This document shows positions 1 to 8,516 of a stretch of DNA of 41,127 bases, in pieces. Source of the DNA: Hutsoniella sourekii ATCC 700629 (GTDB lineage Bacteria > Bacillota > Bacilli > Lactobacillales > Aerococcaceae); contig NZ_JADD01000022.1 of NCBI RefSeq assembly GCF_000518205.1, forward strand, positions 1 to 41,127. Reading direction: 5' to 3'. Both the position numbers and the translations under genes were made by a program. Below the pieces are notes generated by a model, which was given only the letters and a program-made list of their open reading frames with translations, was not told the origin of the DNA and made no database searches. Each line of letters starts with the position of its first letter. Within the stretch, counting starts at the first letter, position 1.

Positions 1-42
1 TACAATTTGTAATTTAAATTCGTAAGAATATTTTTTGGACAT
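1..42 (-). CDS. IS transposase OrfA, first 14 codons only
   Basis: The start of the transposase accessory gene orfA, identical over its 14 codons (MSKKYSYEFKLQIV) to the gene at 40866. It is cut by the window edge. The ATG lies seven bases after a run of five G that sits in the stem of the terminal hairpin. It points away from mntR, but in the same direction as mntR transcription. Confidence 0.75.
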   Translation of the reverse strand, partial: MSKKYSYEFKLQIV

Positions 43-49
43 AAAATAA

Positions 50-87
50 CCCCCAAAAGTTAGATTTTTAACTCTAACTTTTGGGGG
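50..87. repeat. 15-bp perfect inverted repeat inside the IS end
   Basis: Arms 50-64 and 73-87 are perfectly complementary with an 8-base loop. The same hairpin is at 40821-40858. It carries the putative ribosome binding site of orfA in one arm, so it could fold in read-through transcripts from mntR and block transposase translation. Confidence 0.8.
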
Positions 88-112
88 TCAGTACACTGAT
101 CGTTGGTCTTTT

Positions 113-781
113 TTAATTTAAGGGATCGATTACTTGGACGAATATTCCAGAACCTGTCGGCAATCCAATGACGACCTGTTCTTTGTTAGGGTCTTCAAGA
201 ATGATTAACTGCCCATATTGATCAATTTCTTTGACCTGGTAGATAGCACCTAGGGCAAGACCTTTTTGGTCCATATAATGCAAGTGACTTGTTTCTTCAC
301 TGGTAGCTACAATTTGAAAGTGATCGCCTGCTTGCAGACTAGCTAAATCTGTACGTTCTTGGCAAGTCTCGAGTAAATTGATTCCAGGCTTGGGGATCAC
401 TGAACCATGGGGATCGTGGCTAGGTTCTCCCAAATAATGATAGAGTCGGTTTATTAATTTGTCTGTTGATACATGTTCTAATTGGTCGGCCTCCTGGTGA
501 ATCTCATCCCATGAGTAGCCGAGGTGTTCGTATAAGAAGACCTCCCATATACGATGTTTTCGGATAAGGTCACTGGCTAAGTTAAGGCCCTTTCGAGTAA
601 CTTTCACGCCTTTATAGGGAATATAGGTAACTAATTCTTCTGCGACTAAGCGGTTGATCATTTCGGTGACTGAGGCAGCTTTTACCCCGACTGCTTTGGC
701 GATGGCTTTGTTAGGGATCATCTGGGTATCACCACCAAGCTCTAAAATAGCTTTTATATAATCCTCTTTACTTGGTGTCAA
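113..781 (-). CDS. mntR: DtxR/MntR-family metal-dependent transcriptional regulator
   Basis: A 222-residue metalloregulator of the longer SloR/ScaR/MntR type, which senses Mn(II) or Fe(II) and represses metal uptake genes. The N-terminal winged helix (about 1-65) begins with the typical TPSKEDYIKAI segment, whose Glu/Asp pair belongs to the metal site. The dimerisation region carries RKHRIWEVFL and the HQEADQLEHV stretch with Glu and His ligands. The C-terminal third (about 145-222) looks like the SH3-like FeoA domain that the short Bacillus MntR lacks. The start is a TTG at 781, chosen because AGGAGGA lies seven bases upstream. No metal transporter is in the window, so its targets lie elsewhere. 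The gene runs towards the IS end, which starts 18 bases after its stop codon. The family is clear; the symbol is by similarity, and scaR or sloR would serve equally well. Confidence 0.85.
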   Translation of the reverse strand: MTPSKEDYIKAILELGGDTQMIPNKAIAKAVGVKAASVTEMINRLVAEELVTYIPYKGVKVTRKGLNLASDLIRKHRIWEVFLYEHLGYSWDEIHQEADQLEHVSTDKLINRLYHYLGEPSHDPHGSVIPKPGINLLETCQERTDLASLQAGDHFQIVATSEETSHLHYMDQKGLALGAIYQVKEIDQYGQLIILEDPNKEQVVIGLPTGSGIFVQVIDPLN

Positions 782-805
782 GCTAATTCCTCCTCACTCT
801 ATTTT

Positions 806-841
806 TATAATGATTATACCTTATTCAAAAGAAATTATAAA
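806..841 (-). promoter_or_regulatory. mntR promoter with palindrome over the -10 box
   Basis: On the minus strand TATAAT lies at 813-818, about 20 bases before the ribosome binding site; the -35 is poor. The -10 is inside a 13-bp perfect palindrome, TATAATCATTATA (806-818), which might be an autoregulatory operator but is simple AT-rich sequence. I am moderately sure of the promoter and unsure of the operator. Confidence 0.45.
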
Positions 842-861
842 ATTTTAAGAGAGGAAGCTCG

Positions 862-907
862 TTAAAAAGTCAGCCAGTCTTTTCTGGTATTTTAGTTGAC
901 TTTTTAA
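862..907. repeat. Inverted repeat spanning the glyQ -35 box
   Basis: Arms TTAAAAAGTCA (862-872) and TGACTTTTTAA (897-907) are perfectly complementary, with a nested CCAG/CTGG pair (874-877, 884-887). It resembles an intrinsic terminator with T-tracts both ways, yet it lies between two divergent genes and contains the -35 hexamer TTGACT of the glyQ promoter. It could be a leftover terminator or an operator. Confidence 0.55.
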
Positions 908-924
908 TGAAGACACAGTAAACT
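896..924 (+). promoter_or_regulatory. Promoter of the glyQS T-box transcript
   Basis: TTGACT (896-901), a 17-base spacer and TAAACT (919-924) lie directly ahead of the T-box leader. Transcription would start near 931. The -35 matches the consensus well; the -10 matches four of six positions. Confidence 0.6.
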
Positions 925-930
925 ATTGTT

Positions 931-1113
931 TAACTAAAGGCATTAATAGAAGATAGTAGAGCGAGTCTAGGACGGTGCAAGCTAGACCAATATCGTAGGC
1001 AGCTGATAGGTAATAATTGGATAATGAAGTGCTAGCTCAGCTAGAATTAGGGTGGAACCGCGACTACAATCGTCCCTTTGATAACCAGTTTGGTTAATCA
1101 TTGGGCTTTTTTT
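931..1113 (+). ncRNA. Glycine T-box riboswitch with attenuator terminator
   Basis: The T-box sequence AGGGTGGAACCGCG is at 1049-1062 and its pairing arm CCCT at 1074-1077. In the bulge, UGGA (1053-1056) would pair with a tRNA 3' end having discriminator U, as in Firmicute tRNA-Gly. Stem I holds an AGTA loop-E-like motif near 955, a GTCTAG/CTAGAC arm around the GGTGCAAG loop, and on its 3' side the triplet GGC (998-1000) followed by A, which I take as the glycine specifier codon. The competing terminator runs from CCC (1074-1076), through an AACCA/TGGTT hairpin, to GGG (1103-1105) and seven T (1107-1113). Uncharged tRNA-Gly would favour read-through into glyQS. The base of stem I is not fully resolved. 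Confidence 0.92.
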
Positions 1114-1141
1114 GTTGACAAAAGGGAAAGTAGGAGAAAGA

Positions 1142-2050
1142 ATGCAAAAGTTAACAATCCAAGAAATGATCATGAAATTACAAAATTATTGGGCTGAACA
1201 AGGTTGCCTCATTCTACAAAGTTATGATACGGAGAAGGGGGCAGGGACAATGAGCCCCTATACCTTCTTAAGGTCAGTGGGACCTGAACCCTGGAATGCA
1301 GCCTATGTTGAACCTTCCAGACGTCCAGCAGATGGACGTTATGGAGAGAATCCTAACAGACTTTACCAACACCACCAGTTTCAAGTGGTGATGAAGCCTT
1401 CACCCTTGAACATTCAAGAATTGTATCTGGATAGCTTAGTTGTTTTAGGAATTGACCCTCTTGAGCATGATATTCGTTTTGTTGAAGATAACTGGGAAAA
1501 TCCATCTCTTGGTTGTGCGGGCTTAGGTTGGGAAGTTTGGATTGATGGGATGGAAATTACTCAGTTCACTTATTTCCAACAAGTTGGAGGACTGAAATGT
1601 TATCCGACTACCTCTGAAATAACCTATGGTTTAGAGCGTCTGGCTATGTATATTATGGATGTTAACGATGTTTATGAATTAGAATGGGCTCCCGGTATTA
1701 AATACGGAGAAATCTTCAAGCAACCGGAAAAAGAACACTCAACCTATTCTTTTGATGTATCCGATGTTGATTTATTATTTAATAACTTTACTGCCTATGA
1801 AGCTGAAGCGCTGAGACTGATTGAGGAAGGTCTCGTTCATCCCGCCTATGACTACATTTTGAAGTGTAGCCATACGTTCAACTTGTTAGATGCCCGTGGC
1901 GTTATTTCAGTATCTGACCGGGCAGGTTATTTAGCTCGAATTCGTAAAATGGCTCGAGGAGTTGCTAGTCAATTTGTTGCTGAGCGACAAGCACTTGGAT
2001 ACCCGCTACTTCATGATGAGTCAGAACGAGCCAAGGCATTAGAGGACTAG
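1142..2050 (+). CDS. glyQ: Glycyl-tRNA synthetase alpha subunit
   Basis: Alpha chain of the bacterial alpha2-beta2 glycyl-tRNA synthetase. It carries the class II catalytic core that activates glycine with ATP. At 302 residues it is of normal length, and it begins with the characteristic [18 protein letters not shown] segment and [21 protein letters not shown] chose the ATG at 1142, which has TAGGAGA nine bases upstream, over an in-frame TTG at 1112 inside the attenuator. It is the first gene after the glycine T-box, and its stop is 12 bases before glyS, whose ribosome binding site overlaps the stop. Nothing is unusual in the protein. Confidence 0.97.
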   Translation: MQKLTIQEMIMKLQNYWAEQGCLILQSYDTEKGAGTMSPYTFLRSVGPEPWNAAYVEPSRRPADGRYGENPNRLYQHHQFQVVMKPSPLNIQELYLDSLVVLGIDPLEHDIRFVEDNWENPSLGCAGLGWEVWIDGMEITQFTYFQQVGGLKCYPTTSEITYGLERLAMYIMDVNDVYELEWAPGIKYGEIFKQPEKEHSTYSFDVSDVDLLFNNFTAYEAEALRLIEEGLVHPAYDYILKCSHTFNLLDARGVISVSDRAGYLARIRKMARGVASQFVAERQALGYPLLHDESERAKALED

Positions 2051-2062
2051 GAGGATAGGATA

Positions 2063-4108
2063 ATGAGCCATTATTTATTTGAATTAGGTTTAGAAGAAGT
2101 TCCCGCACGTTTCTTGTTAGGCATTCGTGATCAATTAAGTCAACGAATTGCTGACTTCTTAGCAGAAAAGCGGATCGCTTATGAAGAGATTGAATCATTT
2201 GCTACGCCAAGAAGAATTGCTGTTCGTATCCACAATATTGCTGACAAGCAAGCAGATATTCAAGAAAAAGTTAAAGGACCTGCTCTAAGAATTGCTCAAG
2301 ATGATCAAGGGCAATGGACTAAGGCTGCTGAAGGCTTCGCTAGAGGGCAAGGTGCCAGCGTTGAGGAAATTATTGTTGAAGATTACAAGGGAGAAGACTA
2401 TATTTATGTCGATAAGTTTATAGCCGGTCAAGCAGTCGAGGAAATATTAAAGGAAATACCTACGATTCTACAGGCGATGAACTTTCCCGTTACCATGCAC
2501 TGGAGTAATTTGGAAACTAGCTTTATTCGACCTGTTCATTGGATGGTATCACTATTGGACAATCAGATTATTCCTTTTGAATTTGTCGGTATCACTAGTT
2601 CAAACCATACGCGTGGTCACCGGTTTTTAGGAAGTAAAGATATCGTCCTAGAAGATGAATCTCAATACGAGAATGCATTAAAGAAAAATTATGTGATCGC
2701 GAGCTTTGAAGAGCGCCAAGCCATTATTCGCCATCAAGTTCAAGAAATTGCTCAAGAAAACACATGGCGTATTCCGATGGACCTAGACTTATTGGAAGAA
2801 ATAACAGCTATTGTCGAGTGGCCCACTGCCTTTTATGGTGAGTTCGAATCTTCTTATTTAGAGGTTCCAGAAATTATTCTTCAGACTGCGATGAAAGATC
2901 ACCAACGCTATTTCTATGTTCAAGATCCGACCACTGAAAAAATGTTACCTTACTTTATTTCAGTGCGTAATGGAAATCAGGAGCATTTAGAGAATGTGGT
3001 CAAAGGAAACCTAAAGGTTTTAAAAGCTCGCTTAGAGGATGCTCTATTCTTCTACCAAGAGGATCTAAAGCATAGCTTAAACTTCTTTAATGAAAAACTA
3101 GACTATGTTAATGAGCATCAGGCCATTGGAACTTATGGTGAAAAAGAAGCCCGTGTAGAGGCTCTGATTCAATTAATTGCAAATCAACCAGGCAGAAGTT
3201 TGCCAACAGGGGAAGCAGTTGAAATAGCTGGGGAGGCTTCACGGTGCTATAAATTTGACTTAATGACAGCAGTAGTGGATGAATTTCCTGAACTGCAAGG
3301 GCAAATGGGTGAAATTTATGCTGAATATTATGGCTTAGACGATGCGGTAGCTAGGGCTATCGGTAGTCAATATTTACCTAATCAAGCTGGCGGTCAATTG
3401 CCAGCCACGGAAGCGGGCGCTCTCTTGGCCATGGCTGATAAATTGGATACTTTGATCCAATTCTTTGAAGCTGGTATTATACCAACGGGATCTAATGACC
3501 CGTTTGCTCTTCGCCGTCAAGCGAGTGGTATTGTTGAAATTATGCTTGATCGTCGTTGGGACTTTGACTTATTGACCATTCTTCATCAAAAGGTCTTGGA
3601 CCCAGCTGTATTAACTGCTATCAAGGAATTTATCCAAGCTCGCGTCTCTAATCATCTGGATGCAGATGGGGTAGATTATGATATTATTCAATCTGTTACT
3701 CAAGTCAACCATTTAGATTTATTAGTAATGGTGGATACTGCTAAACGGATGCAGACATTGAAGTTGGATGATCCAGCTACTTATCGTAACTTTGTTGAGC
3801 AACTGACACGAGTTGTTAACCTAGGCCATCAAGTTGAAGTGATTCAACCTATTTCAGAAACGCTCGCTCAAACATCATCAGAGAAGGCTTTGATCTCACA
3901 AGTCATGGGGCTTGACCTGTTAGTTGAGCAAGTTGAATTATTTGGCACCCTCTATCGATTAGCTCCAACGATTGAAGCGTATTTTGAAGATAATATGGTT
4001 AATACCGATGATCCTACGATTAAAGGTAACCGTCAAGCGACCTTAAAAGTCCTTACGGAAGCGGTATTTAACCTATTTGATCCTAGACAATTAATTAGTA
4101 AATTTTAA
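2063..4108 (+). CDS. glyS: Glycyl-tRNA synthetase beta subunit
   Basis: Beta chain of heterotetrameric glycyl-tRNA synthetase, 681 residues, which binds tRNA-Gly and supports aminoacylation by GlyQ. It opens with the standard YLFELGLEEVPARF segment, contains ATPRRIAVRI and KGPALRIAQD, and has the central HD-like region (LPTGEAVEIAGEASRCYKFDL) before a C-terminal anticodon-binding helical domain. The ATG at 2063 follows AGGAGG at a good distance. It is co-transcribed with glyQ under the T-box. Only 34 bases without a terminator separate it from obg, so the T-box transcript probably continues. Confidence 0.97.
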   Translation: MSHYLFELGLEEVPARFLLGIRDQLSQRIADFLAEKRIAYEEIESFATPRRIAVRIHNIADKQADIQEKVKGPALRIAQDDQGQWTKAAEGFARGQGASVEEIIVEDYKGEDYIYVDKFIAGQAVEEILKEIPTILQAMNFPVTMHWSNLETSFIRPVHWMVSLLDNQIIPFEFVGITSSNHTRGHRFLGSKDIVLEDESQYENALKKNYVIASFEERQAIIRHQVQEIAQENTWRIPMDLDLLEEITAIVEWPTAFYGEFESSYLEVPEIILQTAMKDHQRYFYVQDPTTEKMLPYFISVRNGNQEHLENVVKGNLKVLKARLEDALFFYQEDLKHSLNFFNEKLDYVNEHQAIGTYGEKEARVEALIQLIANQPGRSLPTGEAVEIAGEASRCYKFDLMTAVVDEFPELQGQMGEIYAEYYGLDDAVARAIGSQYLPNQAGGQLPATEAGALLAMADKLDTLIQFFEAGIIPTGSNDPFALRRQASGIVEIMLDRRWDFDLLTILHQKVLDPAVLTAIKEFIQARVSNHLDADGVDYDIIQSVTQVNHLDLLVMVDTAKRMQTLKLDDPATYRNFVEQLTRVVNLGHQVEVIQPISETLAQTSSEKALISQVMGLDLLVEQVELFGTLYRLAPTIEAYFEDNMVNTDDPTIKGNRQATLKVLTEAVFNLFDPRQLISKF

Positions 4109-4142
4109 AAACACTTAATCTTGATTAGAAAGGAGGCATTGG

Positions 4143-5456
4143 ATGTCAAATTTTTTAGACACAGCTAAAATTCACGTTCAAGCTGGAAAAGGTGGGGACG
4201 GTATGGTTGCTTTTCGTCGGGAGAAATATGTTCCTGACGGGGGTCCTGCTGGAGGTGATGGCGGAAAAGGTGGAAGTGTCATTTTTTATGTGGATGAAGG
4301 TTTACGGACACTACTCGATTTTCGCTACAATCGCCACTTCAAGGCTAAAAACGGTGAAAACGGAATGAGCAAAGGAATGTATGGGGCAGGTGCAGATGAT
4401 CTTTATGTCGCTGTCCCACCAGGTACCATTGTCAGAGACCTTGAGACGGGTCAACTGTTAGCTGATTTGACTCATGCCGGCGATGAGGTGGTCGTGGCTC
4501 AGGGAGGCCGTGGAGGCCGAGGCAATATTCGTTTTGCCACCCATAAAAACCCAGCGCCCTCCATTGCAGAAAATGGAGAGCCAGGCCAGGCCAGAGAACT
4601 ATCTCTTGAATTAAAGTTATTGGCAGACGTGGCTCTTATTGGTTTCCCGTCTGCCGGTAAGTCGACCCTCTTATCAGTTATCTCTAATGCTAAACCTAAG
4701 ATTGCCGATTACCCATTCACAACCCTAGTTCCTAACTTAGGTGTAGTTAAATTAGGTGTTGACCATGAATTTGTTGTTGCTGATACGCCAGGCCTGATTG
4801 AGGGTGCATCCGAGGGTGTTGGATTAGGTATTGATTTCTTAAGACACATCGAGCGAAGCAAAGTACTAGTTCATGTTGTAGATATGGCAGCCACTCATGG
4901 ACGTGATCCCTTTGACGATTTCCAGCAAATAATGGAGGAACTTGAATCATATAATGAACGCCTTTTGCTACGTCCGATGATTATTGTTGCTAACAAGATG
5001 GATGAATCGATTGCTTGGGAGAACTTAAAAGATTTTAAAGAGAAATTAACTAGTTATTACCAAGCACATCCTGATATAGCAGTCAAAGACTTGTACGAAA
5101 TATCTGCGTGGCAAAATAAGGGAGTCAAGGAATTGCTTTGGGCTATTGATAAAGAGATTCAAGCTACTGACTTCATCCCACTACAAGAAGAAGTTGAAGA
5201 CGATCATGTTCATTATCAGTTGGAAGAGCAAGAAGATGATTTCCAAGTACATCGTCTGAATGGCGATTATTATTTAGTGACGGGTGCCAAGATTGAAAAG
5301 TTGTTTGAGATGACTAACAAAGCCCATGATGAAAGCATGCAACGATTTGCCCGTCAGATGAGAGCCATGGGAATTGATCAGGCTCTTAGAGATAAGGGAG
5401 CTCAAAGCGGAGATACAGTTGAAATTTCTGGTTACCAATTTGAGTTTTTTGAGTAG
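4143..5456 (+). CDS. obg: Obg/CgtA GTPase, ribosome-assembly factor
   Basis: Essential GTPase that binds the 50S subunit and links ribosome maturation to the stringent response and cell cycle. The 437 residues divide into the glycine-rich Obg fold (about 1-158, with GKGGDG and GGDGGKGG), the G domain with G1 GFPSAGKST (167-175), G3 DTPGLIEGA (from 214) and G4 NKMD, and a C-terminal OCT domain (about 357-437), as in Bacillus Obg. The ATG follows AAAGGAGG. It lies downstream of glyS and eight bases upstream of the acyltransferase gene with no terminator, so glyQ, glyS, obg and the acyltransferase look like one transcription unit. Confidence 0.97.
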   Translation: MSNFLDTAKIHVQAGKGGDGMVAFRREKYVPDGGPAGGDGGKGGSVIFYVDEGLRTLLDFRYNRHFKAKNGENGMSKGMYGAGADDLYVAVPPGTIVRDLETGQLLADLTHAGDEVVVAQGGRGGRGNIRFATHKNPAPSIAENGEPGQARELSLELKLLADVALIGFPSAGKSTLLSVISNAKPKIADYPFTTLVPNLGVVKLGVDHEFVVADTPGLIEGASEGVGLGIDFLRHIERSKVLVHVVDMAATHGRDPFDDFQQIMEELESYNERLLLRPMIIVANKMDESIAWENLKDFKEKLTSYYQAHPDIAVKDLYEISAWQNKGVKELLWAIDKEIQATDFIPLQEEVEDDHVHYQLEEQEDDFQVHRLNGDYYLVTGAKIEKLFEMTNKAHDESMQRFARQMRAMGIDQALRDKGAQSGDTVEISGYQFEFFE

Positions 5457-5464
5457 GTGATAGC

Positions 5465-7297
5465 ATGAAGACAAAACGATCTGACTTTTTTGATGGTCTA
5501 AAAGGCCTAGCTATGCTCTTCATCTTAGCCTATTATTTCTTTCAACATTTGGTACCAGGTGGCTTTTTAGCAGTTAATATGTTCCTTTTTATTGCTGGTT
5601 TCTTTAACTTTAGACATTTTTATAAAGCCAGTACTAAGGGTAAGAAAGTTAATACATGGTTGTTCTATAAACGTCGGTTTAATCGTTTGTTTTTCCCTAT
5701 GTTAGCAATGATTATTTCTGTGGCTGCATTTATTCTCTTGTTTGCCAGAGATTATCTATTTAACTTGCGGAACATGGCTTTTTCAGCCTTAGCTTTTTTG
5801 AATAACTATTATCAAATATGGCAAAATCAATCATATTTTGTTCAAGCAGCTAATCCATCGCCTTTTACCCACTTGTGGTATGTGTCTTTATTAGGACTTT
5901 TACTACTATTAACACCTCTTTTAGTGAGATTGATTTTTTCATGGAATAAAAAACCAGCTGTGGCTGTCAATTTCTTATTAGTTATTTCACTGATCTCAGC
6001 CAGTTTAATGGCTTATTGGTTTCCGGAAGGCGGAGATCCGACACGGGTCTATTATGATTTATTGACACGTGGTTTTGCCTATACCTTAGGTGGGGCTCTT
6101 GGATTTATCTTGCCTTTGGAATTAAATCCAAAGCCGTTAAATAAGAAAGCTAAACAATTACTGAACCTCATAAGTATTAGTTCGCTGGTATTAATCTTAC
6201 TGATGGTTGTTTTCATGTATGGGACTCAGGCCTTTGCCTATCGCTTTGGTATGCTCTTATTTACCTTGTCAACTGCGATTCTAATTGCTTCAGCTATCCA
6301 TCCTGAAACCTGGATCAATCGTTTAGTCACCTTGAAGCCTTTTAGCTATCTCGGTAAACGAAGTTATTCAATTTATCTATGGTATTACCCTATATATTTA
6401 ATTGTTCCTAGTTTAATGGGAAGTTTCAGTTCAAATTTATGGCTAACTGTAGCCATTCAGTTTATCGTTTTAATGCTTTTAACAGAAGCTTCTTATCGGA
6501 TATTTGAGCAACAGACTATTAGTTTACCTTTTGGACAGGATTTTAACTTCAAGAAAGCTCGAGCTCAAGTTCGTTATCTTAAAAAGCATCCTAAAGGACT
6601 TCGAAAAGTTAAAAGCTTGACGGCTGGTTATTTAATTATGGCTTTCTTAGCCGTTATAGCCTTAGCTATTGCTCCTGAACAAAAGGGTGAAATGGCCAAT
6701 CAATTACAAGAAGTCATTGAAAGTAACCAAGAATTGGCTAGCTCAACTCAAACAGAAGACACTCAAAATACGAAAGTCGTCAACCATATTGAAGGTTTAA
6801 ACCAAGAAGAGTTATTATATGCGAACGGTTTAGAAGTGACCTTTATTGGTGATTCAGTTCTTTTAGCTGCTGCAGAGGAGATTCAACAAGTCTTTCCTAA
6901 AGCGGTTATTGATGGAGAAGTGGGTCGACAACTATACAATAGCCTACCGGTTGTCAGTGGCTTAGCTAGTCAGGGATTGCTTCAAGATACAGTTGTAACA
7001 ATCTTAGGATCCAATGGCACCTACACTCAATCTCAGCTAGAAGATTATATTCAAGCAATCGGACCAGACAAAGACATATTCTTTGTCAATGTTCATGTTA
7101 ACCGGGTATGGCGTGAAGACGCCAATCAAAGGCTTCTAGAAGCGGCTCAACGTCACGGAAATGTTCACATCATTGATTGGGCTTCCCGAGTTAATGACAA
7201 TCCACAGTGGTTGTATGAGGACGGTGCTCATCCAAATCCAGAAGGCGCTCATGAATTTGCAGTTCTTATTGCTCAGGAATTGTACCGACAAAGATAA
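5465..7297 (+). CDS. AT3-SGNH acyltransferase, OatA-like (paralogue 1)
   Basis: Membrane O-acyltransferase of the OatA type, 610 residues: an N-terminal acyltransferase-3 domain of about ten membrane helices (about 8-410), then an extracellular SGNH-hydrolase-like domain (about 450-610). Such proteins move acetyl groups across the membrane and onto cell-wall sugars. The SGNH parts are intact: Ser464 in FIGDS, Asn517 in LGSNG, and Asp586 and His589 in DGAH. The AT3 domain keeps the RRFNR form of the RxxR motif but has Tyr24 (codon TAT) in AYYFF where the family has the conserved His of the YH motif. The paralogue at 33508 keeps that His. It is eight bases after obg and is followed by a branched terminator. 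The substrate is unknown; peptidoglycan or another wall polymer is likely. Confidence 0.85.
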   Translation: MKTKRSDFFDGLKGLAMLFILAYYFFQHLVPGGFLAVNMFLFIAGFFNFRHFYKASTKGKKVNTWLFYKRRFNRLFFPMLAMIISVAAFILLFARDYLFNLRNMAFSALAFLNNYYQIWQNQSYFVQAANPSPFTHLWYVSLLGLLLLLTPLLVRLIFSWNKKPAVAVNFLLVISLISASLMAYWFPEGGDPTRVYYDLLTRGFAYTLGGALGFILPLELNPKPLNKKAKQLLNLISISSLVLILLMVVFMYGTQAFAYRFGMLLFTLSTAILIASAIHPETWINRLVTLKPFSYLGKRSYSIYLWYYPIYLIVPSLMGSFSSNLWLTVAIQFIVLMLLTEASYRIFEQQTISLPFGQDFNFKKARAQVRYLKKHPKGLRKVKSLTAGYLIMAFLAVIALAIAPEQKGEMANQLQEVIESNQELASSTQTEDTQNTKVVNHIEGLNQEELLYANGLEVTFIGDSVLLAAAEEIQQVFPKAVIDGEVGRQLYNSLPVVSGLASQGLLQDTVVTILGSNGTYTQSQLEDYIQAIGPDKDIFFVNVHVNRVWREDANQRLLEAAQRHGNVHIIDWASRVNDNPQWLYEDGAHPNPEGAHEFAVLIAQELYRQR

Positions 7298-7350
7298 TAA
7301 GAAGGTTTTGACTCTTAGAATGAGTGAATACACGAGCAATCAATATTTTT

Positions 7351-7453
7351 AACATCTATGATCTAGCCCTCGGCTGAATTCTTGCTTAGTGACTAAGAAT
7401 TTAAGCTGAGAAAATCAAGGCATTTTACTAGGTCATGGATGTTTTTCTTTTTT
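7351..7453 (+). terminator. Large branched RNA structure ending in a U-tract
   Basis: A 16-bp outer stem pairs 7351-7366 with 7428-7443; its only departures from Watson-Crick pairing are two U-G wobbles. Inside is a 15-bp hairpin (7369-7383 with 7395-7410, one bulged A) that also has two G-U pairs. Seventeen unpaired bases follow (7411-7427), and the outer stem ends in a T-rich tract (7442-7453). The G-U pairs make it stable only as plus-strand RNA. It ends the glyQ-to-acyltransferase unit, and is far more elaborate than a plain terminator. Confidence 0.75.
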
Positions 7454-7457
7454 TATA

Positions 7458-7487
7458 TTCGACATTTAGATCTAGGATAAATATAAT
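7458..7487 (+). promoter_or_regulatory. Promoter of rnz
   Basis: TTCGAC (458-463 of this kilobase) is followed after 18 bases by a perfect TATAAT (7482-7487), predicting a start near 7494 and a very short leader before the GTG start of rnz. Confidence 0.6.
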
Positions 7488-7509
7488 AAAATGATGAAAG
7501 GGTGATTGA

Positions 7510-8442
7510 GTGGAAATTCAATTTTTGGGAACTGGAGCAGGTGTTCCGGCAAAATCAAGAAATGTTAGTTCCTTAGCTTTAAAATTATTAAATGAAATCA
7601 ATGAAGTTTGGTTGTTTGATTGTGGGGAAGCTACCCAGCACCAAATCTTAAAAACTAGTTTGAAACCAGGTAAAATCAGCAAGATATTTATCACCCACCT
7701 ACACGGTGACCATATTTTTGGCTTGCCGGGTCTATTAAGCTCGAGGTCTTTTCAAGGGGGTGACAATCAAGCACTCACAATCTATGGACCACCAGGAATT
7801 AAGGATTTTGTTCTGTCTAGCTTGAAATTCTCCAAGTCCAAGCTCAGCTACCAACTCGTTATTAATGAATTGAATCCTCAAGGGGGACATTTCGATATTG
7901 GTCATGGTTATCGTTGTGATTATTTACCCTTGGATCATGGGATCTTGAGCTTGGGTTACCGGATAACAGAACCAGATAAAGAAGGAGAATTGCAGATTGA
8001 CAAGGTCAAGCATGCAGGTATACCGGAAGGACCAATGTATGGATTATTAAAGAAAGGAGAAACCATACAATTAGAAGATGGCAGAATATTTGATGGCAGG
8101 GACTTTATTGGTCCCAAGCAGGCAGGTCGAGTGCTAACCATTCTCGGTGATACTAGGCAACATCCAAATATTGATTGGTTGGCTGAGAATGCAGATGTAT
8201 TAGTTCATGAAGGAACCTACGGTAAAGGTGAAGAAGAAATGGCCAAAAAACATTTCCATTCGACGGTTACCCAGGCTGCTCAAACGGCAAAACGGTGTCA
8301 GGTCAAAAGGCTATATTTGAATCATATTTCAGCCCGTTATCTAGGTCCGGATGCTAAGGCCTTGCAAGTCGATGCACAAAATATTTTTCCTGCCAGTCGC
8401 CTTGTCTATGACTTAAATGAATTTGAAATTCCTTTTAGTTAA
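7510..8442 (+). CDS. rnz: Ribonuclease Z (tRNA 3' processing endonuclease)
   Basis: Zinc-dependent endonuclease of the metallo-beta-lactamase fold that removes 3' trailers from tRNA precursors. The 310-residue length fits the short bacterial form. The metal-binding HxHxDH motif is intact as THLHGDH (His63, His65, Asp67, His68). Further family landmarks are [14 protein letters not shown] at the N-terminus, LPLDHG, LGDTRQH and the late LNHISARY. The start is GTG at 7510 with AAAGGGTG just upstream. It has its own promoter and is separated from the next gene by 74 bases. Confidence 0.96.
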   Translation: MEIQFLGTGAGVPAKSRNVSSLALKLLNEINEVWLFDCGEATQHQILKTSLKPGKISKIFITHLHGDHIFGLPGLLSSRSFQGGDNQALTIYGPPGIKDFVLSSLKFSKSKLSYQLVINELNPQGGHFDIGHGYRCDYLPLDHGILSLGYRITEPDKEGELQIDKVKHAGIPEGPMYGLLKKGETIQLEDGRIFDGRDFIGPKQAGRVLTILGDTRQHPNIDWLAENADVLVHEGTYGKGEEEMAKKHFHSTVTQAAQTAKRCQVKRLYLNHISARYLGPDAKALQVDAQNIFPASRLVYDLNEFEIPFS

Positions 8443-8516
8443 ACGACTTATTAGCTGTTTTTTGGCAGGGCATTTGATACAATGAGAGTTAGTTATAATA
8501 TTAAGGAGGCCACATC

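Larger units (their letters stand above)
1..95 (-). mobile_element. IS3/IS150-type insertion sequence, partial left copy
   Basis: The terminal 95 bases of an insertion sequence, read on the minus strand. They are the exact reverse complement of 40813-40907, and identity stops sharply at base 95. The inner end reads TGTACTGACCCCC, with the TG start and TGACCCC usual for IS150-group terminal repeats. The element continues off the window to the left, so its far end and target duplication cannot be seen. Confidence 0.85.

Noticed and set aside
806-818. MntR operator in the mntR promoter
   Set aside because: The palindrome TATAATCATTATA is mostly the -10 box and lacks recognisable DtxR-family box sequence; kept only as a remark.
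982-1173. Open frame on the minus strand
   Set aside because: It lies across the T-box leader and the glyQ start and has no ribosome binding site.
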